From: a virus
Direction: 5' to 3' (one strand)
Virus record (IMG/VR): IMGVR_UViG_3300028571_000116
Location: 1 to 23,880 of that record
DNA length: 23,880 bases
Below are positions 14,607 to 22,589 of the stretch, piece by piece. How positions within the stretch are numbered: position 1 is the stretch's first letter; every line of letters begins with the position of its first letter. A model generated the notes under the pieces. The model did not search any database, was not told the origin of the DNA, and worked only from the letters and a program-made list of their open reading frames with translations. The translations under genes and the position numbers were made by a program.

Positions 14607-16127
14607 ATGCCAAGTCGTGAAATATTTGCGTACCGACGTGGAGCACAACTACGTGCAGTTCGTGCTACTGAAAAAACTACAGACTCACTAGATTCTATTT
14701 ACGGGAGGGCTGCAAATGATTTTCACACTTTTTGCACAATTCTGGACAAAGCTCCCGCAAAACACATGCTCGAGTGGCACCGACATCTGATTACAAAAGA
14801 ATCTAATAAGTACTTGCTCGACATTGCAGGACCAAATTTAGATATTTTGGCACCTCGCGGTAGTGCAAAATCTACGGTTTTAAACCTTTTTACCGCGTGG
14901 ACTATAGGCAGGCACACCACGGCTAAAAGGCCCCTTCAGATTATTTACTGTTCCTACAACATCGCTACAGCAATACCTAAAAGCAGAATCATTAAGCAAA
15001 TTATTGATTCTCCTGAGTACCGCAAAACTTTTCCACGGGTTCAGCTCCGTTCGGGTATGCAATCGGACATTGGTTGGTCCATTGATTTTGACTATGCCGA
15101 AATTCCCCGTCTAGGTGACGAAGAATTTACCTTACGTGCTGCTGGTCTGAGGGGGTCTATTACGTCAAAACGGGCCCATCTCGTAATTGTGGACGACCCC
15201 ATCAAGTCAAGTGCGGACATTAAGAACCCCACGATCCGAGACGAAATGAATACAAACTGGTCTTCAGTTATCTCTCCTATTATTTTTGAAGGTGGGCGAG
15301 CCGTTTGTTTGGGCACACGTTTCCACCCTCTAGACATACATAAAACAATGTTTGTGCCTGCAAAAGGGTGGAAGCAGGTTACCCAAGAGGCGATTACATA
15401 TGGGGATAAGGGGGAACCAATTAGTTACTGGCCGGAGCAGTGGTCTTCGGAGTACTTGTTGCAACAGAAAGAACTAGACCCTGTCGCTTTTGCTTACCAG
15501 TATCAGCAGCAACCTGTGATGACGTCAGATTTGGTGGTGTCTCCGGACCTCTTAATTAAAGGAGAAATCGTAACCGAGTTTGATTCGTTAGCTCTAGGCG
15601 TCGATTTGTCTGCCAGTAAGAACGAAACTAGCGACTACACCGCATTTGTTCTTGGTGGGAGGTTGAAGGACAAGTACTACATAATTGATTCCCACCAGTG
15701 TCGCTCGATCGGTAATCTTGAAAAAATAGATATGTTGTGTGACATGTTGTTGGAATGGGGTATTTTACAAAATTTAGATGGTAAATTTTTACCTACATAC
15801 TCTACGGTTACGTTAGTTGTAGAGTCTGTTGCGTACCAAGCTTCTCTGGCAGCGGACATACGTAGGGTGCTTTTAAACGAGCGAGAGTTATCTAACCTTC
15901 ATGTTCATGAAGTTAAAGGTTTTAGAGGGGACAAAATCGCAAGGTTCCGTGGGACTTTAGGGCTACTAGAAAATAAAAAAGTCATTTTCAATAAATACAG
16001 AAAGTTTGATGCTTTGTTTGATCAACTGATTAATGTAGGTGCCACGGCGCATGATGACTTACTGGATGCTTACACCTGGCTCGTAACGTACCTGCAGAGA
16101 AGGGGAAATTTTTCAATAGAATTCTGA
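14607..16127 (+). CDS. terL: Terminase large subunit
   Basis: This 506-residue protein is the packaging ATPase/nuclease. The N-terminal ATPase domain has Walker A APRGSAKST (82-90), Walker B LVIVDDP (192-198) and a downstream coupling motif near CLGTRFHP (234-241). The C-terminal RNase H-like nuclease has the first aspartate in GVDLS (331-335), a glutamate in VVES (404-407) and the last acidic pair in HDDLLDAYTW (482-491). All key residues are present, so both activities should be intact. It moves DNA into the prohead through the portal (19943) and cuts it at the end. ATG 14607 is the first start after the divergent promoter region. The small subunit is probably at 11772, separated by two reverse glycan genes. 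Confidence 0.97.
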   Translation: MPSREIFAYRRGAQLRAVRATEKTTDSLDSIYGRAANDFHTFCTILDKAPAKHMLEWHRHLITKESNKYLLDIAGPNLDILAPRGSAKSTVLNLFTAWTIGRHTTAKRPLQIIYCSYNIATAIPKSRIIKQIIDSPEYRKTFPRVQLRSGMQSDIGWSIDFDYAEIPRLGDEEFTLRAAGLRGSITSKRAHLVIVDDPIKSSADIKNPTIRDEMNTNWSSVISPIIFEGGRAVCLGTRFHPLDIHKTMFVPAKGWKQVTQEAITYGDKGEPISYWPEQWSSEYLLQQKELDPVAFAYQYQQQPVMTSDLVVSPDLLIKGEIVTEFDSLALGVDLSASKNETSDYTAFVLGGRLKDKYYIIDSHQCRSIGNLEKIDMLCDMLLEWGILQNLDGKFLPTYSTVTLVVESVAYQASLAADIRRVLLNERELSNLHVHEVKGFRGDKIARFRGTLGLLENKKVIFNKYRKFDALFDQLINVGATAHDDLLDAYTWLVTYLQRRGNFSIEF

Positions 16128-16183
16128 CGCCCCTTGTGGGAATAAGTAGAGTCAAAAAGGTTTCTCGGGCATCCGAGCTTTAC

Positions 16184-17059
16184 ATGAAAGAAAAGATCTG
16201 GGTCGCGATAACGGCGCACAAACCGTTAAGCCGTTTAAACAGTCTTGTTAATGTTTTAAACGAATATTTAAGGTATCCCTTCGATTTAGGTGTTAAAATT
16301 TATATTGATTACGAAAGCCAGGACGACGTTGAAATACTCAACAGTCTGCTTGATCCTTATAAAAAACTAAAACCTGAGGTTGTTGTAGCAGGGCCGGGAT
16401 ACGAAAACTGGTACTTAACTTGGGCTCATAAAACAGATCTGGCTTTACAAGTTCTTAACAAGAAAGCAGATTTTTATATTTATCAAGAAAATGACATGAT
16501 CATAACGTTAGAGAACTTTTTGTATTGGCGTAAATGGAGGCCTGTTTTAGGTAAAAGGGGGTTAGAGCCCGGTTTTATCAGATATGAGTTGTTGAACGGC
16601 TTAAAAATTCCTTTTGACAATTACTATAAGTACTCTTTGACTAAAGAAACTCCTAATGTTTGGTATGACATAGGTTTTACAGTTCCAAAGATATTAGTTG
16701 TTGATTACGATGTAGACTTTTTTGTTCAAGTAGCAAACCCTTATTACGGGGCGATGATCCTTAATCAGGAGGATGGGGAGAAGTACATACGTTCAGAGAG
16801 CTACGACCCTAATTCAAGTTTTCAAAAAGTAGGGATTAGAAATTGGCCTATCGCAGACCGAAGTTCTATGGGTTTAGCTTTTGAGGAGCCTCCTGACGGG
16901 TTAGAGCACAGACGTTGTGTACCTGTGGTAAAGGAAAACGGGGTCTATGTGCCTCACTCTGTTGGTTTGTTAAGGCATGATGACACAAAGTATGCTCCTG
17001 ATTTAGCTCTTAAACATTCTGACCTTTTAGACTGCTCTCGCATGTTTACCATTGCGTAA
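16184..17059 (+). CDS. GT-A-type glycosyltransferase-like protein
   Basis: A 291-residue protein from ATG 16184; in-frame GTG 16136 would add 16 residues. IWVAITAHKPLSRLNSL (about 5-21) is a typical first strand and loop of GT-A transferases, IYIDYESQDD (39-48) is the second strand, and YIYQENDMII (98-107) has the acidic metal-binding motif at the DxD position. The second half is Tyr/Trp-rich, with a closing GLLRHDD segment. The fold call rests on these landmarks; CAZy family, donor and acceptor are not assignable. It follows the terminase stop after 57 bases and is probably in the same transcript. This places another sugar-transfer gene inside the packaging module. Confidence 0.84.
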   Translation: MKEKIWVAITAHKPLSRLNSLVNVLNEYLRYPFDLGVKIYIDYESQDDVEILNSLLDPYKKLKPEVVVAGPGYENWYLTWAHKTDLALQVLNKKADFYIYQENDMIITLENFLYWRKWRPVLGKRGLEPGFIRYELLNGLKIPFDNYYKYSLTKETPNVWYDIGFTVPKILVVDYDVDFFVQVANPYYGAMILNQEDGEKYIRSESYDPNSSFQKVGIRNWPIADRSSMGLAFEEPPDGLEHRRCVPVVKENGVYVPHSVGLLRHDDTKYAPDLALKHSDLLDCSRMFTIA

Positions 17060-17061
17060 AA

Positions 17062-17223
17062 ATGATTTCACGAGGAGCTGATTTTGTTGAAATTTGTTAT
17101 TGCTTAAATAAAAAAAATATTTGTCTTGTTGTTCCGCGTGAAGAAGCTTATAGACTTCGAAAGCAATTAGACAAGTTAAATGGAACAATATACAAATTTG
17201 AACCAAGAGGAAATTTGTGTTAA
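17062..17223 (+). CDS. Small protein (53 aa), unknown
   Basis: ATG 17062 is two bases after the preceding stop, and the frame runs 53 codons to TAA 17221-17223. The protein has a strand-rich Cys-containing N-terminal half (ICYCLNKKNICLVVP) and a basic helix (REEAYRLRKQLDKLNG). Codons are AT-ending as in neighbours. It overlaps the DUF3310 gene by 44 bases in another frame, and without it the gap here would be about 120 bases in an otherwise packed operon. No family is recognised. Confidence 0.6.
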   Translation: MISRGADFVEICYCLNKKNICLVVPREEAYRLRKQLDKLNGTIYKFEPRGNLC

Positions 17224-17416
17224 GCCCGCGTACTACAGCCGTAATGGTTTGGAATGTTATGACGTGCAACGAGCTTCGATGGGTCTCGTCAAGTATCAAG
17301 GGTACTTAGAGGGGTGCGCACAAAAATATTTGTGGAGATGGGAACAAAAAAATGGAAAAGAGGATTTAAGCAAAGCGGTTGAATACTTGACTAAACTGAT
17401 TGAAACACTGGATTAA
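17180..17416 (+). CDS. DUF3310 protein
   Basis: The 78-residue protein carries the DUF3310 signature almost in full: a Y-Y-x3-G-x-E-C segment (residues 18-26), GYLEGCAQKYLWRW (41-54) and a K-x-G-x-E-D-L-x-K-A helix (57-66), ending with YLTKLIETL. DUF3310 proteins are common in phages and are sometimes annotated as nucleotide-kinase-like, but the function is not established. ATG 17180 overlaps the 53-aa gene; the next gene begins two bases after the stop. Confidence 0.9.
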   Translation: MEQYTNLNQEEICVKPAYYSRNGLECYDVQRASMGLVKYQGYLEGCAQKYLWRWEQKNGKEDLSKAVEYLTKLIETLD

Positions 17417-17418
17417 AG

Positions 17419-17700
17419 ATGGACGTCAGAGCTTTTGGGAGTTACTACGGTCAAACTTCTTCGCTTCCTTACGCAAGCGGATTTGAAGTTCCCTCGGGGA
17501 CCACAAGAAATTTTCCCGCTTGTCGAGCTGTCTATGTCGAGTCAGCTAACAAAAATGCAGATAAAACTCTTACAGTTGTTTTTACAGACGCCAAAGCACC
17601 TATAACTTTTAACCATATTCGAACCGATGTTCTTCTGCCTATTTCAATTACACAAGTTAGTGGGATTTCTACTATAGATCACTGTTATATTCTTTATTAA
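17419..17700 (+). CDS. Small beta-rich conserved phage protein
   Basis: The 93-residue protein is strand-rich, with CRAVYVESANKNADKTLTVVFTD-type strands (about 35-57), a TFNHIRTDVLLPISITQV run (63-80) and a short Tyr-rich end. The pattern of an 'RAVYV' strand, a 'TFxxI' strand and 'LLPI' is that of small (about 90-110 aa) phage proteins found in structural regions of many phage and prophage genomes and taken to be virion-associated. A decoration or spike accessory role is inferred. It is tightly packed between DUF3310 and the 17703 gene. Confidence 0.82.
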   Translation: MDVRAFGSYYGQTSSLPYASGFEVPSGTTRNFPACRAVYVESANKNADKTLTVVFTDAKAPITFNHIRTDVLLPISITQVSGISTIDHCYILY

Positions 17701-17702
17701 TC

Positions 17703-17930
17703 ATGTCTGAAGTAGCTAAAAAGCGAGACCCTGCTAAATGGGCTCAAGCCAAAGCAAGAGCACGTAAAAAACTTGGAGGGCATAGCGCGAGAGCTATGCA
17801 ATTAGCAACGAAATACTATAAAGAAGCAGGAGGGACTTACTCCGGTAAAAAATCCTCTGAGAACAGGTTAAGTAAATGGTCTAAAGAAGACTGGCAAACT
17901 CGTGAAGAGTACGAAAACTCAAAAAACTAA
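17703..17930 (+). CDS. DUF5872-like protein
   Basis: This 75-residue basic protein reads KWAQAKARARKKLGG, then HSARAMQLATKYYKEAGGTYSG and a closing SKWSKEDW. This is the DUF5872 pattern as I know it (SAR-x-MQ-A...YK-x-x-GG-x-Y-x-G...L-x-KW-x-x-x-DW). The family occurs in phages and large viruses; its role is unknown, and nucleic-acid binding is plausible from the charge. The gene begins two bases after the previous stop and ends two bases before the next start. Confidence 0.85.
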   Translation: MSEVAKKRDPAKWAQAKARARKKLGGHSARAMQLATKYYKEAGGTYSGKKSSENRLSKWSKEDWQTREEYENSKN

Positions 17931-17932
17931 TT

Positions 17933-18361
17933 ATGGAACACTCCAAAGTTGTTAAGCCTCAGCTATTTCTTGAGAAAAAAATCACATCTGTTTCGGATGT
18001 GTGTCCAACTGCCACGCTTAACGTCGAAGAAAACGTAAAAAATCGAAATTGGACAATAGATAAGTTTAAGTATGGGCCCCTGAACCCTGATTTTCCTGAC
18101 CCTGGTTTTTGGGAGGATAAAGCGGACACGTGGAACACAGATGTCGCGCATGCTCAATCAGCTCTTTGCGGAAACTGCGCAGCTTTTGATCAGTCCCCTA
18201 CGATTTGTAACTGCATTGTTAAAGGGATCAATGAGGATAAAGCCGCAGATCCAAGAGACGTGCTTGAGCTTGCAAACTTAGGTTATTGCCAGCTTTTTAA
18301 ATTTAAATGCGCGGCTGAAAGGACCTGTGCTGCGTGGTTACATGGGGGACCCATACAGTAA
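17933..18361 (+). CDS. Cys-rich metal-site protein of phage type
   Basis: The 142-residue protein's C-terminal half holds seven cysteines: CGNC (79-82), CNC (92-94), GYC (117-119), C126 and RTC (130-132), ending AAWLHGGP. A C-x2-C...GYC-x6-C...TC-x2-W-x3-GGP arrangement is shared with phage proteins sometimes annotated as HiPIP-like (iron-sulfur). Zinc or an iron-sulfur cluster is likely bound, but which is unknown. The N-terminal half is hydrophilic and Trp/Pro-rich. The stop shares one base with the next ATG (TAATG), so expression is coupled. Confidence 0.84.
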   Translation: MEHSKVVKPQLFLEKKITSVSDVCPTATLNVEENVKNRNWTIDKFKYGPLNPDFPDPGFWEDKADTWNTDVAHAQSALCGNCAAFDQSPTICNCIVKGINEDKAADPRDVLELANLGYCQLFKFKCAAERTCAAWLHGGPIQ

Positions 18362-18576
18362 TGGCGGATTTAGCTCGTGAGAAAGGAAGGACAGAGCGTT
18401 ATTTACCTCGTTCTGCTTGGGCTCAACTCAGCCCCGAGGAAAGGCAAGCTACAGATGAAAAGAAAAAACGTGCTACCTCAGGGGATAAGCCTGTAAATAC
18501 ACAAGTTCCTAATACAGAAAAAGCTAAAGAAGCACGTCGCCGAGCTAGCAAGTATCTTAGTAGTAGGAAAAAATAG
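18361..18576 (+). CDS. Small basic phage protein
   Basis: A 71-residue, strongly basic and hydrophilic protein: REKGRTERYLPRSAWAQLSP near the start, then Lys-rich helix and an RRRASKYLSSRKK end. The ERYLPRSAW-x-x-LSPEER phrase recalls small phage proteins next to DUF5872 genes. Nucleic-acid binding is likely from charge alone. ATG 18361 overlaps the preceding stop by one base. An in-frame upstream TTG at 18334 is less likely because the overlap start is a typical coupling signal. Confidence 0.78.
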   Translation: MADLAREKGRTERYLPRSAWAQLSPEERQATDEKKKRATSGDKPVNTQVPNTEKAKEARRRASKYLSSRKK

Positions 18577-18581
18577 GTCTC

Positions 18582-18896
18582 ATGGATTATTTTGCTCGCA
18601 ACTCCAATTTTTTTACTAATGCTTTAAGTGCGCAGGAAAGGGCAGCTCGTGCTCAAACTCAAGCCCAAAGACCAGAGATGGAATCTGATCAATATACGGC
18701 TCAACTGGATCAACTTGGATCTCAAGGACCAATCCCTCCTCAATATGGTTTTTATGGAGTTGAAGATGAGGGCGAAAACCACACAGGGACAGTTCCTCTT
18801 GATATAAAGGAAGACCTTTTAAATCGAGCAAAAGCCAAACAACGCGGAGTTAACGGAAACTTTAAGTACTTAGCCGGGGGTGGAATTCTTCAATAA
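18582..18896 (+). CDS. Small hydrophilic protein, unknown
   Basis: The 104-residue protein has an Ala/Gln-rich helical part (about 15-45), a Gly/Pro/Tyr-rich linker and a Lys-rich end finishing in YLAGGGILQ. That closing AGGGxL phrase is common at the ends of short phage structural-region proteins. No function is recognised. It closes the run of small genes before the GT17 gene. Confidence 0.78.
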   Translation: MDYFARNSNFFTNALSAQERAARAQTQAQRPEMESDQYTAQLDQLGSQGPIPPQYGFYGVEDEGENHTGTVPLDIKEDLLNRAKAKQRGVNGNFKYLAGGGILQ

Positions 18897-18930
18897 TAGA
18901 GTTAGTATGCTGTCAGCCTAATTAGCTGCC

Positions 18931-19764
18931 ATGCTTTTTGACTGTTTTATGTATTTCGACGAGGAAGAGCTCCTCGAACTTCGCGTCGAAATGCTCAAGG
19001 ACATTGTGGATGGGTTTATCATCGCGGATGCGAACCTTACCTTTAAAGGGGAAAGTAAAGATTTTACTTGTGTAAATACAATCCGGAAGTTGGGACTACC
19101 GGAAGACAAAATTCAAGTTTTGCACTGCGAACTACCTCCTGCTGATAGCCACCCAAATCCTTGGGTGCGAGAGTACGCGCAGAGGGATGCACTCGGTGTG
19201 GGTATGAGGATGTGCCCACCAGATTCTGTATTTTTTATCAGTGATGTAGATGAAATCCCCAAACCTTCTTCTTTACTTGAATCCATAAAGGTTGCTAAAG
19301 AAAATCCTGAGTATTTTACTAGGTTGTCCATGGCCTACCTGGCTGGATATGCAGATTTGCAAGTAACAAATCCTAAAACAGGACCTTTAAATTGGCCGTG
19401 CGGGGTAACACTACTTTATGAACACCTAAAGGATAGCATTACACAAATTTACTCTGTTGATCGAATTAAGGTCTTAGGTGACTGTGATGCAGGCTGGCAT
19501 TTTACCTGGATGGGCGATGCGGCTAGGCGTAAACATAAGATTACTTCTTTTTCTCATTGTTATGACAGCATACCTAACGCACACGCTCCCTCCTATAGTA
19601 AGGAAATGTTGGATTTTTTAGACACTTACGAAGCTTCTTCTGGTTCCACAGATCCTCTCGGAAGGAAAGACCATATTTTACAGCCTTATCCTCATGAGCT
19701 TTTACCGAAAGAACTGTTTAAACTAGATAGAGTAAAAACCTACCTCCTTCCGGATAATGGCTGA
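18931..19764 (+). CDS. Family 17 glycosyltransferase
   Basis: A 277-residue protein with a clear GT17 profile: FDCFMYFDEEELLELR at the N-terminus (3-18), VDGFIIADANLTFKGE (26-41), the DxD-type metal site SDVDEIP (104-110) and WHFTWMGD (about 187-194) in the second half. GT17 includes eukaryotic beta-1,4-N-acetylglucosaminyltransferase III and many bacterial and viral homologues; the phage substrate is unknown. No signal or membrane segment is present, so it acts in the cytoplasm. It lies directly before the portal module, and its last 8 bases overlap a small basic-protein gene, so it is co-translated with head genes. Confidence 0.93.
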   Translation: MLFDCFMYFDEEELLELRVEMLKDIVDGFIIADANLTFKGESKDFTCVNTIRKLGLPEDKIQVLHCELPPADSHPNPWVREYAQRDALGVGMRMCPPDSVFFISDVDEIPKPSSLLESIKVAKENPEYFTRLSMAYLAGYADLQVTNPKTGPLNWPCGVTLLYEHLKDSITQIYSVDRIKVLGDCDAGWHFTWMGDAARRKHKITSFSHCYDSIPNAHAPSYSKEMLDFLDTYEASSGSTDPLGRKDHILQPYPHELLPKELFKLDRVKTYLLPDNG

Positions 19765-19918
19765 CAAAATGCCCGCTGGTCTTCGTGAGTATCTCGAGAA
19801 AAAGAACGGTAAAGAGGGGGATGACAAGGACACTAAGATGACTAAGCGCAGTGAGGCTCTTAGGAAAGCAAAAAAAGCCAAAGCTAAACGCGAAATGGAA
19901 AAATCAGCTAAACGCTGA
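19757..19918 (+). CDS. Lys-rich 53-aa protein before the portal
   Basis: ATG 19757 overlaps the end of the GT17 gene by 8 bases and the frame ends at TGA 19916-19918. The protein starts MADKMPAGLREYLEKK and becomes a strongly basic helix (Lys, Arg, Ala, Glu), with repeated Ala-Lys-Lys. It fills the gap between GT17 and the portal, whose start lies 24 bases downstream. Similar short basic proteins just upstream of portal genes occur in other podo- and siphoviruses, usually without a known role. Confidence 0.7.
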   Translation: MADKMPAGLREYLEKKNGKEGDDKDTKMTKRSEALRKAKKAKAKREMEKSAKR

Positions 19919-19942
19919 TATCTTTAAAAAATTGAGGAAGTA

Positions 19943-22174
19943 ATGGCGGACACGTTAGGCGTCAGACAACGTTTCAACGAGATACTAGCTGCTGCCCGGA
20001 ATCAAACTCAGGGTAATCAAGCAGCTACTTTGGTCGTTTTGAGCCATCTGCAGCAAATGACGCTGTTGATGATCAAAAAAGGCCTCTTTTTCTACTGTGA
20101 ACAAGACACCTTTCGTGCCCGCTCAAAGTTTTTAAACAGTCTGCTTGAGTTAAATAAATTAGATATTCGTTTTCCTGCGATTATTAGAAGCTTTTTGATC
20201 GACGGGTGTGGGTTGTTTTATTTCCGACCCGATCCAAAACTAAAATATCAAATTTATTTTTTTCCTAAGGATCAATACCGTGTTTACCACGATGTAAACG
20301 GAAATATAAATGAAGTTGTGATTACGTACAGCTATAAAGTGCGTAATTCTAGTTTAGGTCTACCTTCTGACTCGTATGGGCTAAATAATAGGTATGTACG
20401 TATCTCTATTACCGATAAAAATATAACAGAGTATGAAGCAAACACTCAGTTAAGTTTTGAGTTAGAGCCCGGCTCGATTTTAAACCCCAAAACTTCTCGT
20501 CCGAATACTCTTGGTTTTATTCCCGCAGTTGAGGTTTTAAACAAACCTAACGCTAGCGGTACAGAGGGAGAAGGAGATTTTGATCCCTTCATGGAGCAAA
20601 TTGTGCTTCATGACCAGATGATGCGTAACATCGCTAAAAATATTGAGTTCTTTGGTAATCCCACTTTAATCAGTTCTCGCCCACGATCAGACCTTGTAGA
20701 GGCCTCAGACGCCGATCGTACGTTTAGACCTACCATTAGTAGCCAAAGTGGTTTCGGAGGCAGGGATACCCCTTCTACTCGAGTATCAGAGCCTTTTGGT
20801 TCTAACTCCTCGTTAGGTGGCTTACGTGTCCCTCGTATTATTGCAAACGTAGAGCCTAGCGATCGCGTGGGCTACATGTCTCCTGATCCGATTAACGGTG
20901 ACATGAATCGTTATGCCCTTTTATTAAGGGAAGAGATCAGAACTGCATTAGGAGGTGTTGATGAGATTTCAGTCTCTGCTGGTGCGACCGCCACGGAAAT
21001 TAAAGGTTTGATGGGCAGGGCACAAGCCACTGCTTTAGGAAAAAATAAGAGTTTCTTAACATATGGTTTTTGTCGCCTGCTCGAGATGATTATTTATCAT
21101 CAAGAGCAAGTTTTTAGAGAGAGTTTTATTGCTGTAACGGGAATAAAAGTCCCTGTTGAACCTCAAGAGAAAGATGTAGAAAAAGAGAAAAAATATTCTG
21201 TTGATCTAGCGAAATTTGAAACTATAGTTTCAACTTCGATTCAAGAAGCTTTAAACAATAATGCTCTGCCTGAGGGAGTTTTTGGTCTTCCTCCTGATGG
21301 TGATCGGCAAGTTACGTACAGGTTCCAAGGTGATGTTTATGAAGATACAGCGTATGACATAAATCAGAAATCAATTGTTGTCAGAAACCTTCAAGAGCTA
21401 GGTGTGGACAGCGTTGAGGCTCTTAAATACCTCTTCCCGGATAAAACAGATGCTGAACGTTCCGAAATGCTAAAAGGGTTTCCTTTTAGAATGGTTCAAC
21501 AAACACAAAGCGCATTACAACAATTTTTAGTATTATTAACACAGATGTTGCAAACGCCTCATCCGCTAGCGCCGGATCAACCCCTCGGGAGCGATCCACG
21601 CCTTAACTTAACGCCCCTGTTGTACAGGACGTTTGACCACCTTGCACAAGAACTGACTTTCTCGGGTAGTTATGAGCCAGCAGATCCAAGCTTCAATCCC
21701 GAGCCCGGTTTCCCCGGCGGTAGCAGCCTCCCAGGCGGCTCCCCTGGATCAGGGCTCAACCGCCTACCCCCAGTGGGTAACAGCTACCCAGGGGGTACCT
21801 TCGGCGGTTACAGCCCAAGCGCCATCGCAGGGAACACTCCCAACGGGCCCTTCTACCAGCAACCAGTACAACCAGTTTCCGTCAACGTCCTCCCCGTCCA
21901 ACCCATGGGAAGCGGCGATGGGCAGCCTGGAGCGGGTGGTTTCTCGAATGTCCCCGTCCCCCAGCCAGGCAGCACAGTATCCTCAGTACCAGATGGTGCC
22001 GCAGGATACTCAACAGTACAGTCAGAATTTACAAGCCCAACCGTGGCAAACACAAACCCCTACGGTTCCGCAGATCTCGTACAACAACGGATCTACAACC
22101 CAGAGTTCCTATCCGACTTCTACGGCTCAACAACAAACACCCGTCCTCAGCGACGAAACCGCCGCCGTAGTTAA
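19943..22174 (+). CDS. Portal protein with unusual P/G-rich overlapping tail
   Basis: The 743-residue portal forms the dodecameric ring at one capsid vertex for DNA entry and tail joining. The first about 575 residues have the mixed layout of SPP1/T7-type portals: helical start, a wing with FFPKDQYRVYHD (about 107-118), a VEPSDRVGYMSPDP region, then the long-helix part with REEIRTALGGVDEISVSAGATATEIKG (about 330-356) and the crown. Residues about 577-743 are low-complexity Pro/Gly/Ser/Gln sequence ending in a basic RRNRRRS, coded by the same DNA as the next gene. ATG 19943 has a good GAGGAAG Shine-Dalgarno. The tail is GC-richer than the core and is probably an overprinted extension. Confidence 0.92.
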   Translation: MADTLGVRQRFNEILAAARNQTQGNQAATLVVLSHLQQMTLLMIKKGLFFYCEQDTFRARSKFLNSLLELNKLDIRFPAIIRSFLIDGCGLFYFRPDPKLKYQIYFFPKDQYRVYHDVNGNINEVVITYSYKVRNSSLGLPSDSYGLNNRYVRISITDKNITEYEANTQLSFELEPGSILNPKTSRPNTLGFIPAVEVLNKPNASGTEGEGDFDPFMEQIVLHDQMMRNIAKNIEFFGNPTLISSRPRSDLVEASDADRTFRPTISSQSGFGGRDTPSTRVSEPFGSNSSLGGLRVPRIIANVEPSDRVGYMSPDPINGDMNRYALLLREEIRTALGGVDEISVSAGATATEIKGLMGRAQATALGKNKSFLTYGFCRLLEMIIYHQEQVFRESFIAVTGIKVPVEPQEKDVEKEKKYSVDLAKFETIVSTSIQEALNNNALPEGVFGLPPDGDRQVTYRFQGDVYEDTAYDINQKSIVVRNLQELGVDSVEALKYLFPDKTDAERSEMLKGFPFRMVQQTQSALQQFLVLLTQMLQTPHPLAPDQPLGSDPRLNLTPLLYRTFDHLAQELTFSGSYEPADPSFNPEPGFPGGSSLPGGSPGSGLNRLPPVGNSYPGGTFGGYSPSAIAGNTPNGPFYQQPVQPVSVNVLPVQPMGSGDGQPGAGGFSNVPVPQPGSTVSSVPDGAAGYSTVQSEFTSPTVANTNPYGSADLVQQRIYNPEFLSDFYGSTTNTRPQRRNRRRS

Positions 22175-22589
22175 TCACTTTGGTATTGAAGCCCCTGCTG
22201 TTTTAAACCAGTATGCCACTACGCTGGAAGATGCTCTCATTCAGCAAGATAGGGCTCTAAATACTGTGGCCCACAGGGCTCAGGCGATGGAAGTAATTCT
22301 CACCGATCCTGACCAGTTGGCTGACTACACTAACCGCTTCTTTACTGAAGTTTATCCAGTGGATATGGATTCTCCTGCTCGAGTAGAAAACGCTTATCAA
22401 CCTCGTTACGACCAACTACCTGCTGTTCCCGCAGCATCTAGTTCAGCCGGTAACCGCGTGGACCCTGATTCTCAGTGGCAAGGTTTTAGTCAGACCATGA
22501 ACCAAGCGCCTGACCAAGCTTGGCGTTATTTGTCACAAATGAGCCCTGAAGCTATACGTAGCAAGCTCTTGTTTATGGACGCAGGCTAG
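21672..22589 (+). CDS. Scaffold-like head assembly protein overlapping the portal
   Basis: The 305-residue protein reads in the +1 frame relative to the portal. Residues 1-167 are Gln/Ser/Pro/Thr-rich with one ordered island, NPWEAAMGSLERVVSRM (about 78-94). Residues 168-305, outside the overlap, are helical and clearly protein-like (ETAAVVNHFGIEAPAVLNQY, then LEDALIQQDRALNTVAHRAQ). A gene after the portal with a disordered N-terminus and helical C-terminus is the scaffold pattern of podoviruses, so it probably guides capsid assembly (inferred; no sequence match claimed). The ATG at 21672 has no obvious Shine-Dalgarno; a +1 frameshift from the portal is an alternative way to reach this frame. 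Confidence 0.82.
   Translation: MSQQIQASIPSPVSPAVAASQAAPLDQGSTAYPQWVTATQGVPSAVTAQAPSQGTLPTGPSTSNQYNQFPSTSSPSNPWEAAMGSLERVVSRMSPSPSQAAQYPQYQMVPQDTQQYSQNLQAQPWQTQTPTVPQISYNNGSTTQSSYPTSTAQQQTPVLSDETAAVVNHFGIEAPAVLNQYATTLEDALIQQDRALNTVAHRAQAMEVILTDPDQLADYTNRFFTEVYPVDMDSPARVENAYQPRYDQLPAVPAASSSAGNRVDPDSQWQGFSQTMNQAPDQAWRYLSQMSPEAIRSKLLFMDAG

Noticed and set aside
17027-17299. Reverse ORF of 90 codons
   Set aside because: It lies antisense to the small 17062 gene and the DUF3310 gene, which has a firm family signature.
21853-22053. Third frame (reverse) open inside the portal/scaffold overlap
   Set aside because: The GC-rich low-complexity DNA leaves reverse frames open by chance. Its product is Gly/Pro/Cys-rich with no extension outside the overlap, unlike the two forward genes.
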